Assembly: GCA_964428345.1 (NCBI GenBank)
Contig: CAYRYD010000026.1
Coordinates: 12,544 to 76,543 of the forward strand
Direction: 5' to 3'
DNA from: JABDMH01 sp964428345
GTDB taxonomy: Bacteria; Bacteroidota; Bacteroidia; Chitinophagales; Saprospiraceae
DNA: 64,000 nucleotides
The position numbers and the translations under genes were made by a program. This document shows, piece by piece, positions 53,977 through 61,577 of this stretch; within the stretch, counting starts at the first letter, position 1; each line of letters starts with the position of its first letter. The notes beneath the pieces were generated by a model. It had not been told where the DNA came from. It saw only the letters and a list, made by a program, of their open reading frames with translations, and did not search any database.

Positions 53977-55521
53977 ATGAAATTGTTTCATGCCAGTAAA
54001 CAAATGCTTTGGAGATCATGTCTTCTGGTCCTGACCATGGGCGTGGCCCATTTGAGTTTGGCCCAAAAAATTGTCAGAGATAGCTCCGGCATAAAAATCA
54101 TTCAGTATGAGGATGGAACCTGGCGTTATTTTGAAGGCCGGGATTCCATGCTGGAAAGCGATTTGTGGGAAGAAATTAATATAAGGGACTCTGCAGAGCG
54201 TGTGGTGATCGATTCGGCTCCAGCCGGTCAAATGTTGGTTTATGACTACCTGCTTTTTCAAAAATATATCGCTGCAGCCGTTCGCTATGAGGCAGACGTT
54301 TTGGACAGGGTCGATGAAAGCAGCAACGCGGTTGACACTGCAGAAGATCTGTTACGGTCGCTGGAGGCTTCCGGAGATCAGGCGGAAGCTGACCGTTTGC
54401 GGAGTGAATTAGTCACCCTGAATACCCGGCGTCAAAATGACCAGCGACTGTTGTCCTATGCCCGTTCATTGATTAAGAAGATTCTGAAAGTGGGTAAGAC
54501 CGAGAAATACCAGCGGCTGGCAAAGATCTATGTTCCGGGATTCAACGCCGAAAAGGAGCCCGATGCATCTCTTAACGTTGAAATCGCATCTCGGGGGGCC
54601 AGAGAAACACCAGGCGACTTGGAACCTGAAGGATCCGGAGAAGGTAACCCGGTTGAAGATGACAAGGCCCAGGAGAAAGAACCAATTAGCCCGATATCGA
54701 ACGACCCGGATTCAGATCCTCAACGGCCGGCTGACCAGAAGGATATCATACCTGGTGATCAGAACACTGATGGCGAAATCACCGGTATTCAAAAAATCCG
54801 GACATCGGAGCCACCATCTACGTCAGAGCAACCGGTCAGGGAGGAGATGGAACTGAAGACCTTAAGCGATCATGTTGAAACATCACCTGAACCTGCCAAG
54901 ATTCCTGAAAAAGAGGTTGCGACCATCAATGATCTCAAAGGAGAGCAAAAAAGAGCCACGCCAGTCTTCACGGCATCGACCGGAGATATCTGGTTTTCCC
55001 AAGGTGGGCAGATTCCCGAATATCAGTGCCAGTTTGCTTTTAATGGTATTGATGCTTTTACCAACAAGCTAAAAAAAGAATTGCAGCAAGAGTTGTTCTT
55101 CAGCTTTACCGATGAACGGTTGAAACCTTATCTCAAAGACCGGGATTATGTAACCTGCTATGGATTCCTCACCAGCATTTCGGGAGGCTTTCGATACCTG
55201 ACCCTCGTGTTTGCGATTGCCTCGAAAAATGCCACCCGGGAATACGGTTATATCAAGAATGGGAGTCTGTTGAATCTCAAGCTTTTGGACGGACAGACGG
55301 TATCCCTCTTTTCCCAATCCGAAAACCAGGGAATTCCAGATCCCAAAACCGGGGATATGGTCTACAAGGTACGTTACCCGGTAGACTTTCAGAAAGAGAA
55401 AACACTTCTGAAGAGCGGTATTGACCGCGTCCGGGTTGTCTGGTCAACCGGTTATGAAGATTATGAAGTATACAATGTCGACTTCTTCATCAACCAATTA
55501 AATTGTCTAAACAGTAAATAA
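53977..55521 (+). CDS. Exported protein of unknown function, low-complexity middle
   Basis: Not recognised. I place the start at ATG 53977 (an ATG at 53962 adds five residues) because it gives a signal peptide ending LSLAQ. The first part has a short repeat-like segment DSSGIKIIQYEDGTWRYFEG. A helical region (about 85-185) has heptad-like spacing (AEDLLRSLEASGDQAEADRL) and may be a coiled coil. The middle (about 185-335) is acidic, proline- and serine-rich and probably disordered. The C-terminal 180 residues look folded (FAFNGIDAFTNKLKKELQQ, GYIKNGSLLNLKLLDGQTV). Its stop is 3 bases before miaE, so it is expressed with a tRNA-modifying enzyme; no functional link is evident. Confidence 0.85.
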   Translation: MKLFHASKQMLWRSCLLVLTMGVAHLSLAQKIVRDSSGIKIIQYEDGTWRYFEGRDSMLESDLWEEINIRDSAERVVIDSAPAGQMLVYDYLLFQKYIAAAVRYEADVLDRVDESSNAVDTAEDLLRSLEASGDQAEADRLRSELVTLNTRRQNDQRLLSYARSLIKKILKVGKTEKYQRLAKIYVPGFNAEKEPDASLNVEIASRGARETPGDLEPEGSGEGNPVEDDKAQEKEPISPISNDPDSDPQRPADQKDIIPGDQNTDGEITGIQKIRTSEPPSTSEQPVREEMELKTLSDHVETSPEPAKIPEKEVATINDLKGEQKRATPVFTASTGDIWFSQGGQIPEYQCQFAFNGIDAFTNKLKKELQQELFFSFTDERLKPYLKDRDYVTCYGFLTSISGGFRYLTLVFAIASKNATREYGYIKNGSLLNLKLLDGQTVSLFSQSENQGIPDPKTGDMVYKVRYPVDFQKEKTLLKSGIDRVRVVWSTGYEDYEVYNVDFFINQLNCLNSK

Positions 55522-55524
55522 GGT

Positions 55525-56106
55525 ATGCTTGGTTTACAGCTTCCCACCGATCCGCGCTGGGTGAATATGGCGGAGATGAGCCTGGAAGAGATCCTGACCG
55601 ATCACGCATACTGTGAGCAAAAAGCGGCTACTTCATGCATTACCCTCATTCAGCTATATCCTGAACACACCCGTCTGGTGGAAGAACTGGCTCCGGTCGT
55701 TACGGAAGAATGGGGACATTTCCGGCAGGTATTGGCTGAAATGAAAAAAAGAAACCTTAGACTGGGCAAGCAGCGAAAGGATCTTTATGTGAATGCTTTA
55801 CTGGAGAGTCAGAAAAAAGGCGGTAGTGCGGAAGACCGTCTCCTGGAAAAGTTGTTGACCTGTGCTATGATCGAGGCCCGTAGTTGCGAACGGTTTCGCC
55901 TGCTTTCACTGCATCTCAGCGAAGAAGATCTGCAAAAATTTTACCACCAGTTTATGGTATCTGAAGCAGGACACTACCGGCTTTTTATTGACCTGGCCAG
56001 GCATTATTGCGGCGAGGAAAAAGTGAAAAACCGTTGGAAGGAGTATCTGGTCAGGGAGGCTGAGATCATGCATTCACTCGAGTTGCGGGGTGACCGGATG
56101 CACTGA
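55525..56106 (+). CDS. miaE: tRNA-(ms2io6A) hydroxylase
   Basis: Diiron ferritin-like monooxygenase that hydroxylates the isopentenyl group of ms2i6A37 in tRNA. All expected iron ligands are visible in its 193 residues: Glu31, Glu62-x2-His65 in EEWGHF, Glu117 in CAMIEARSCERF, and Glu147-x2-His150 in SEAGHYRLF. The opening LGLQLPTDPRWVNMAEMSL is also characteristic. The upstream unknown gene ends 3 bases before this start. Its action requires MiaA and MiaB products, which are not in this window. Confidence 0.93.
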   Translation: MLGLQLPTDPRWVNMAEMSLEEILTDHAYCEQKAATSCITLIQLYPEHTRLVEELAPVVTEEWGHFRQVLAEMKKRNLRLGKQRKDLYVNALLESQKKGGSAEDRLLEKLLTCAMIEARSCERFRLLSLHLSEEDLQKFYHQFMVSEAGHYRLFIDLARHYCGEEKVKNRWKEYLVREAEIMHSLELRGDRMH

Positions 56107-56110
56107 GCGT

Positions 56111-57331
56111 TTATTCGGCCTTGACCAGGGCAGCACCTTCATAACGTACCACATGAGCAGACTTAAATCCTAGATCTCTGACCTTCTCTGCTGCTTCCTT
56201 TGCGTCATCCAACCGGGAAAATCCGGCCAGAAGCATGATGGTCCATTCATTCTTCTGTACCGAAGTGACATGTCCGAGATTTTCCAGTTTTGAGCCATCA
56301 AACATCTCCGGATTAAGATAGGAGGCCAGTCGGACCAGGTAGCCTTCCTCCCTTGTGGGAATAACCCGGTCGCTTTTTTGACGGTACTTGTTTCCCGCCA
56401 GGTATTGAGATAGGAATGCATCCTTATAGATGGTATTAAACCGGATCTTCGTAAGGGTTCTTTCAGCTACTGCCCGGTCAAAAAATTTACCAACCTTTAC
56501 TTTGGTAACACCCCCTTCCTTTTCAACAAAGACTTCTCCAAACTTGCTCAACTCCTTGAAATCTCCCGGGTCGACCTCTTCCGAATGTTTTGCCAGTACC
56601 TGAACACTGTAATAATTGATACCCTCCAGTTTCTGGTCTTTACGCACCACACCAATTTCCGTACCCAGACCAGACGGTATCTTTTTGTGATCAATCCGGT
56701 TGACATAAAACCGCTTGATTTCATGACCATCAAGTATACTTCCGGTCCTGAAACGATGTTCAAAAGGAAGGTAATCCGGATGCCGGATCTGGAGGGTATA
56801 ATCGGTTTCAGGGGTCAGATAGAGTGAAAATTCACCCTGTTGATTCGATTCGACCAATTGAATATGATCGTTCTGGGTAGATCTTAGTTCGATCTTAGCC
56901 CCGGCAAGGTACAGGTTGTTACCAGCGGTGTCCCGTACATGACCACTGAATGAATTGGGTGACCGGCTGAGGTAAATATTAAAGGTCTTTCCTTCAGTGG
57001 GAATTTCATCATGGTCGACCAGTAGATCGAGATTGGCATATCCTCTTTTGGCAATCCGGATATAGCATTCAAAACCATCTACGGTCTCCAGGGAAAAAAG
57101 ACCTTCGGCATTGCTTTCATAAACCGGATGCCCGCAGGAGGTAAAATCGACCGTAAAGAAGGGAATTCGCTCTCTGGTCTTCATATCCCTGACGCTGATC
57201 TGCACTTTCTTACCAGCTTTTATGGTATTTTCCATGGTCTTTTCAGGATGGGTAATATCCGAAATACTGGCTGTTTGCCCAGCCAGGGATACCCAAAACA
57301 TCCCTACTATGAGACCAGTCAATGTTCGCAT
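56111..57331 (-). CDS. Exported protein with carboxypeptidase-regulatory-like and SPOR-like domains
   Basis: A 406-residue protein from ATG 57331 (57340 adds three residues). The signal peptide ends near SLAGQ. The middle has two beta-sandwich segments of the carboxypeptidase-regulatory type (VQISVRDMKTRERIPFFTVD and FSGHVRDTAGNNLYLAGAKI, then a TPETDYTLQIRHPDY strand). The C-terminal third holds two SPOR-like repeats: YYSVQVLAKHSEEV followed by KVKVGKFFDRAVAERTLTKI, then YLVRLASYLNPEMF followed by TIMLLAGFSRLDDAKEAAEK. SPOR domains usually bind denuded peptidoglycan, so a cell-wall or cell-surface role is plausible. The stop is close to that of convergent miaE. Confidence 0.75.
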   Translation of the reverse strand: MRTLTGLIVGMFWVSLAGQTASISDITHPEKTMENTIKAGKKVQISVRDMKTRERIPFFTVDFTSCGHPVYESNAEGLFSLETVDGFECYIRIAKRGYANLDLLVDHDEIPTEGKTFNIYLSRSPNSFSGHVRDTAGNNLYLAGAKIELRSTQNDHIQLVESNQQGEFSLYLTPETDYTLQIRHPDYLPFEHRFRTGSILDGHEIKRFYVNRIDHKKIPSGLGTEIGVVRKDQKLEGINYYSVQVLAKHSEEVDPGDFKELSKFGEVFVEKEGGVTKVKVGKFFDRAVAERTLTKIRFNTIYKDAFLSQYLAGNKYRQKSDRVIPTREEGYLVRLASYLNPEMFDGSKLENLGHVTSVQKNEWTIMLLAGFSRLDDAKEAAEKVRDLGFKSAHVVRYEGAALVKAE

Positions 57332-57340
57332 CGAAAACAA

Positions 57341-57660
57341 ACTTAAGGTAAATTATTTACAAACATATAACATTTTTTCATCAATTGAAATAATCACAAT
57401 ATCAGATATGAATGAATTATAAGAATGCATATACAACGTCAGACCGATGAACATTCGACAGTATAACTCTCTGAAGATCATTTTATTATATTAAATAATC
57501 TATATATGTTCTTCAGGTTATCGGAGATAAAGAGCATTTTATCCTGCTGTACGACCTGGAGAGAGGAGGAGTAGCTGGTCCAAATTCGAACCGTGGAATT
57601 GAATTTTTAGACTAAATTTGATTTTGTGAGCAAAAAATCATCAGATACAACCCTTTACGT
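57341..57660. other. AT-rich intergenic region before the S8 protease
   Basis: These 320 bases lie between divergent genes and are AT-rich. A TAnnTTTG element (57613-57620) serves the S8 protease; I see no clear element for the SPOR-like gene. No RNA gene, strong hairpin or coding sequence was recognised. Confidence 0.5.
57613..57620 (+). promoter_or_regulatory. Bacteroidota -7 promoter element (TAAATTTG) for the S8 protease
   Basis: TAAATTTG matches TAnnTTTG exactly and lies 40 bases before the ATG at 57661. The -33 box is weak. Confidence 0.45.
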
Positions 57661-60636
57661 ATGATGGAGATCGATCGACTATTCCTTGCAATTATTGTTT
57701 CAATACTCATTTCAGCGCCATTATCTGCCCAGCAACTCAATCACAGACAGGGTGAAGTGATTGTTTGTCTGCATCCGGATACCGACCGTAATTCTTTAGC
57801 CCGCAGGCATTCGATCCTTGAAAATAAAGATACCAGATTCGAACTGACCACCTGCCTCAGCAGTGACCTCAATATCTGGAAAGCCACGTTCGATTACACC
57901 AAAATTCACGAGCAGGAATTTCTGGCAGCGCTCAACCGGGATCCCGGGGTGGCGGTGGCACAACTTAACCACCTGATCAAAAGAAGAAACCTGGTTCCTG
58001 ACGATCCGATGTTTGCCGAACAATGGCAATGGCTCAATGATGGGACACTTGGCATTGCCGACTCCGATATTGATGCGGAAGAAGCCTGGTCGGTCTCTAC
58101 CGGCGGCGTGACTCTGCTCGGTGATACCATCGTGGTGGCGGTGATTGATGTAGGTGTGGATTACATGCATGAGGATATCCGGGAGAACATCTGGATGAAC
58201 CGCCAGGAAATACCCGGCAACCGGATCGATGACGACGGGAATGGCTATGTCGATGACGTCAGGGGCTGGAATGTACTGCTCGAAAACGACAATATCGAAC
58301 CGGAACTTTTTGGTGGTGGTGTTCAGGAAACCCATGGTACCGAAATCCTCGGTATCGTGGGAGCTGTGGGCAATAATGGTATTGGCGTGGCTGGAGTAAA
58401 CTGGAACATCAAATTGATGAATGTGTTCTTCAACTCGGATCTCAACGAAGCGGATATGATCGCAGCCTATGGCTATATCCTGGCTCAACGAAAACTTTAC
58501 AATGAAACCAATGGACAGAAAGGAGCTTTCGTGGTGGCTACCAATCTCTCCTATGGCGATGAAGATCTGAATCCGGACGAAACTCCGATCTGGTGTGCGG
58601 TATACGACAGCCTGGGCCAGCACGGCATCCTTAACTGCACCGCAACCGCCAACACCAGCATCGATATTGATTCTATCGGAGATGTGCCCACTTCCTGTAA
58701 CAGCGAGTATATGATTTCGGTAACGGCCACCAACTCATCAGACCAGCGGACTTTTGCTGCCTATGGTAAGAATGATATCGATCTGGCGGCTCCGGGATCC
58801 CAGTTGCTGAGCACCAGTATACCAGGTTACGATTATGTGACTGGTACTTCCTATGCCAGTCCGATGGTAGCCGGTGCGATTGGTCTCCTTTATGCATCCC
58901 CCTGTGGTGACCTGGCTGGTCTGGCCCGGACCGATCCTGCAGGAGCTGCATTAAAGGCCCGGTCGCTGATCCTGGATCAGGTCGATAAGATAGCATCACT
59001 GGCCGATGACGTGGCAACCGGGGGCCGGTTGAATGTATTCAATGCGCTCAATCAAACCCTGGTCGAATGTCAAAGTTGTATCGCCCCATTTGAAATCGTT
59101 GCCCAGACAGGAGACGATTTCAACAGCGCGGCCGTCAGCTGGCAACAGGCAGATTCAGTCACCAGAGTTGACTTCAGCTGGAGGCTGCAGGGCGATACCA
59201 TTTGGATGGCTCTGGAAGACGTCACTTCTCCCCTCTCCCTGGATGGTCTGGCCAGCTGTACGACCTATGAGTACCTGCTGGAAGCTACCTGTCAGGATGG
59301 AACCAGTGTAACCACCGCCGTCATGAATTTCACGACCGGAGGTTGTTGCCTGCCGGTGACCAGTATAACAGCTTCCGATAAGACAGATAGCACCCTGGCA
59401 TTGAGCTGGCAAGGCTCCGGAGGTGATGCCGGATACATTCTGATATACGGTGCCCAGGAGGATAGTATCCTGTGGGATACAATGATATTTACCCAGGGAG
59501 AACAGGCAGCAGACCTGACCGGCCTGACCGGTTGCACAGACTATCTGGTATTTATCCAAACGGTGTGCAGCGGCTCGGGAACTGAGATCAGTGATACCTT
59601 CAGTTTCCGGACCTTTGGATGCGGCCCTTGTCTGGACTCCGTGTATTGTGTTTTACCGGTGAATGCCGTCGGTGATGAGTGGATAGAGAGGCTGACATTA
59701 AATACCATCGATGTGACTTCCGGCTATGACCTGGGTTATGGAGATTATACCGGCAATTCCACCCAGTTGAAACAGGGAAATAGCTACACCATGACGATCA
59801 CTCCCGGTTTTGACGCGGATACGCTGGAAGAGCACTATTTTGCCTGGATCGATTTCAACCAAAATGGTCTGTTTGACGGTGAGGATGAACAGGTATTTGC
59901 CTCCGATACTGCTACCTCTTCGGTACTGGAAGCCCGGATCAGTATACCGGAAGATGCGCCTCTGGGACTTACCCGCTTGAGAGTCATGATGCTGTTTGAT
60001 CCCATCGAGGATGTCGTATCCGGTTGTACGACCGAAATCGACCTTGGAGAAGCCGAGGACTATTGTGTCGAGATTGTGATCGACTCCCTGCTTTGTTACA
60101 AGCCCGAGGGCCTGGATACGATGGATTTTCAGGGAACTTCTACCCTGATTGTCTGGGAACCGGTTGATTCAGCTATCGCCTATATCATCCGTCACCGGAA
60201 AGTGGGTGAAGACTGGACCGAAGTGGTGGACACCACCAACATGTTTGAGATGATGGAGCTGGAGGAATGCGAAGAGTATGAAGTACAGGTGCAGGCCGTT
60301 TGCGGCCGGGATACCAGTGGTTATACAGAAAGCCTGATTTTCCCATCGTTCTGCTCCACCTCCAGTGAAGAGGTGACACTTCATATCCGGACCACCATTC
60401 AACCGAATCCCTTTGATCAGTACCTAAATCTGCAAATCGAATCGGAACAAACCCGGGAGGCTGAGATCCGGATCCTACAGTTGAATGGACAAATGATGAG
60501 CCGTCGTAACATACGGATATTAACTGGAACTCAGACATTCGACCTACCCGAGGCAACGGCACTTCCTCCGGGCATGTATTTGCTGACTCTCCAGACCAAC
60601 GATGGAAGGATGGTCAGGAAGATCATGAGGCAATAG
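57661..60636 (+). CDS. Secreted S8 (subtilisin-like) protease with FN3, GEVED and T9SS sorting domains
   Basis: A 991-residue exported serine protease. A signal peptide (cleavage near LSAQ) is followed by a propeptide (GEVIVCLHPD onward) and the catalytic domain. Asp163 lies in VIDVGVDYMHED (the usual D-S/T-G is D-V-G here), His225 in ETHGTEILGI, and Ser397 in GTSYASPMVAG. After about residue 470 come two fibronectin III-like domains ending FTTGGC and FRTFGC, a GEVED domain (FAWIDFNQNGLFDGEDEQVF, then GEAEDYCVEI), and a third FN3-like domain. The C-terminal 85 residues form a T9SS type A sorting domain (QPNPFDQYLNLQI, LNGQMMSR, LPPGMYLLTLQ). Expected to be secreted and attached to the cell surface. 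Confidence 0.95.
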   Translation: MMEIDRLFLAIIVSILISAPLSAQQLNHRQGEVIVCLHPDTDRNSLARRHSILENKDTRFELTTCLSSDLNIWKATFDYTKIHEQEFLAALNRDPGVAVAQLNHLIKRRNLVPDDPMFAEQWQWLNDGTLGIADSDIDAEEAWSVSTGGVTLLGDTIVVAVIDVGVDYMHEDIRENIWMNRQEIPGNRIDDDGNGYVDDVRGWNVLLENDNIEPELFGGGVQETHGTEILGIVGAVGNNGIGVAGVNWNIKLMNVFFNSDLNEADMIAAYGYILAQRKLYNETNGQKGAFVVATNLSYGDEDLNPDETPIWCAVYDSLGQHGILNCTATANTSIDIDSIGDVPTSCNSEYMISVTATNSSDQRTFAAYGKNDIDLAAPGSQLLSTSIPGYDYVTGTSYASPMVAGAIGLLYASPCGDLAGLARTDPAGAALKARSLILDQVDKIASLADDVATGGRLNVFNALNQTLVECQSCIAPFEIVAQTGDDFNSAAVSWQQADSVTRVDFSWRLQGDTIWMALEDVTSPLSLDGLASCTTYEYLLEATCQDGTSVTTAVMNFTTGGCCLPVTSITASDKTDSTLALSWQGSGGDAGYILIYGAQEDSILWDTMIFTQGEQAADLTGLTGCTDYLVFIQTVCSGSGTEISDTFSFRTFGCGPCLDSVYCVLPVNAVGDEWIERLTLNTIDVTSGYDLGYGDYTGNSTQLKQGNSYTMTITPGFDADTLEEHYFAWIDFNQNGLFDGEDEQVFASDTATSSVLEARISIPEDAPLGLTRLRVMMLFDPIEDVVSGCTTEIDLGEAEDYCVEIVIDSLLCYKPEGLDTMDFQGTSTLIVWEPVDSAIAYIIRHRKVGEDWTEVVDTTNMFEMMELEECEEYEVQVQAVCGRDTSGYTESLIFPSFCSTSSEEVTLHIRTTIQPNPFDQYLNLQIESEQTREAEIRILQLNGQMMSRRNIRILTGTQTFDLPEATALPPGMYLLTLQTNDGRMVRKIMRQ

Positions 60637-60668
60637 TGATCAGTGAGGAGGGGTGATAAAGGACTAGT

Positions 60669-60712
60669 GGAGGGGCAATTTATTCGCCCGGGCACTTAGT
60701 ATGTTGGTACCA
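60669..60712. repeat. Palindromic intergenic repeat, copy 1 (diverged)
   Basis: GGAGGGGCAATTTATTCGCC followed by CGGGCACTTAG matches copies 2 and 3 with small changes. One G is missing from the left arm, so its stem is imperfect. It ends at TGGTACCA, next to the second palindrome. Confidence 0.8.
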
Positions 60713-60730
60713 CGGCGATTAAAATCGCCG
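60713..60730. repeat. Second palindrome type
   Basis: CGGCGATT-AA-AATCGCCG (60713-60730) is a perfect 8-bp palindrome with a 2-base centre, followed by CTCC. A partial copy of its core, GGCGATTGG, recurs near 60758. Confidence 0.7.
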
Positions 60731-60777
60731 CTCCAAAGAGCTAGCACTAATTGTCAAGGCGATTGGAAGTATCAAAT

Positions 60778-60832
60778 GGAGGGGCGAATTTATTCGCCCG
60801 GGTACTCAACGCACTACCAACGTACCATAACA
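60778..60832. repeat. Palindromic intergenic repeat, copy 2
   Basis: The copy starts GGAGGGGCGAATTTATTCGC. GGGCGAAT (60782-60789) and ATTCGCCC (60792-60799) form a perfect stem. The tail GGGTACTCAAC...CCAACGTACCATAA runs into the N gap and matches copy 3 closely. Confidence 0.9.
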
Positions 60833-60932
60833 NNNNNNNNNNNNNNNNNNNNNNNNNNNNNNNNNNNNNNNNNNNNNNNNNNNNNNNNNNNNNNNNNNNN
60901 NNNNNNNNNNNNNNNNNNNNNNNNNNNNNNNN
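60833..60932. other. Assembly gap (100 N) inside intergenic repeats
   Basis: Exactly 100 N, a placeholder of unknown true length. Both flanks carry the same repeat family, which is the likely cause of the assembly break. Confidence 0.99.
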
Positions 60933-60954
60933 TTCGTTATTGAATGTCACAAAC

Positions 60955-61012
60955 GGAGGGGCGAATTTATTCGCCCGGGTACTCAACACACAACCAACGT
61001 ACCATAATACCA
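60955..61012. repeat. Palindromic intergenic repeat, copy 3
   Basis: The same sequence as copy 2, with stem arms 60959-60966 and 60969-60976 and tail GGGTACTCAACACACAACC. It continues into the 8-bp tandem units at 61002. Confidence 0.9.
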
Positions 61013-61049
61013 TAATACCACAACACCATAATACCATAATACCACAACA
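61002..61049. repeat. 24-bp tandem duplication built of 8-bp units
   Basis: CCATAATA, CCATAATA, CCACAACA is repeated twice exactly (61002-61025 and 61026-61049). Copy 2 of the palindromic repeat ends in the same CCATAA before the gap, so the missing sequence may contain more units. Confidence 0.9.
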
Positions 61050-61259
61050 CCAACTAAAAATGCCCAGGTACCCGCATCCAGACCTTTGGTAACATTTGAT
61101 AAAAGTACACTGAAAAACTTTTACCGTTTAGCTGAAAGCAGGTGGTCCTGAGCACTTACGGGCATTGTGTTTAAAGCAGCCCAAAAAGATTTTTTTACTC
61201 AATTAGATCGATCCCGATACAAACCCGGTTTTCTAAACGTTTGATACATCGATCAATAT

Positions 61260-61505
61260 CTATGCAATCTTCAGAAAACCCACTTCAAAAGCCATCCGGA
61301 TCAGTTGCGCGGTATTCCTTGCCTGAAACTTTTGCAACAGTGATTTCCGGTGCGTTCTGATGGTTTCGAAACTGAGATAAAGACTGCTGGCAATTTCATC
61401 GGTAGAAAAACCCAGTGAAATCATCTCGAGTACTTCCCTTTCCCGGTCGGTGACCAGTATCCTTCGTTGATTTGGACGACAAAGATTGATCGCGACTGTT
61501 TGCAT
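61260..61505 (-). CDS. Stand-alone LuxR-type HTH DNA-binding protein
   Basis: A protein of about 81 residues made almost wholly of a LuxR/GerE helix-turn-helix: LTDREREVLEMISLGFSTDE, then IASSLYLSFETIRTHRKSLL and a final amphipathic helix QLIRMAFEVGFL. There is no receiver, sensor or ligand domain. I prefer ATG 61505; an ATG at 61544 falls in the loop of a 13-bp hairpin and would add 13 residues without family character. It follows the large repeat-containing surface gene on the same strand, 72 bases after its stop. It may regulate that gene or its neighbours; the target is unknown. Confidence 0.85.
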   Translation of the reverse strand: MQTVAINLCRPNQRRILVTDREREVLEMISLGFSTDEIASSLYLSFETIRTHRKSLLQKFQARNTAQLIRMAFEVGFLKIA

Positions 61506-61522
61506 CTTTCGATATTTTAAAG

Positions 61523-61567
61523 GCGGCTGTGTCCTCCGTATCATGCGAATGGGTAGGACACAGCCGC
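61523..61567 (-). terminator. Strong 13-bp hairpin between the surface-protein gene and the LuxR gene
   Basis: GCGGCTGTGTCCT (61523-61535) and AGGACACAGCCGC (61555-61567) are perfect complements with a 19-base loop. It starts about 10 bases after the surface-protein stop. The T-tract on the minus strand is weak (CTTTAAAATAT), so it may be a partial terminator, attenuator or RNA-stability element. On the plus strand it is followed by a T-rich stretch (TTGATTTTATTAATTTTT). Confidence 0.75.
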
Positions 61568-61577
61568 ATTGATTTTA

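Larger units (their letters stand above)
60637..61259. other. Repeat-rich intergenic region with assembly gap
   Basis: No gene was recognised in these 620 or so bases. They hold three copies of a palindromic repeat, a second palindrome type, a 100-N gap and a 24-bp tandem duplication, each listed separately. From 61050 to 61259 I see nothing beyond AT-rich sequence. Protein-like reading frames across the repeats (with text such as ANKFAPPF) are by-products of the repeats. Confidence 0.7.

Noticed and set aside
57796..58623. A 275-codon frame opposite the S8 protease
   Set aside because: Antisense to the catalytic domain; histidine- and isoleucine-rich text is the mirror of the protease codons.
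60955..61049. A CRISPR-like appearance of spaced repeats
   Set aside because: The repeats are palindromic intergenic elements and simple tandem units without regular unique spacers; no cas gene nearby.
60701..61092. Reading frames spanning the first N gap on both strands
   Set aside because: They pass through N and read the palindromic repeats; no real protein features.
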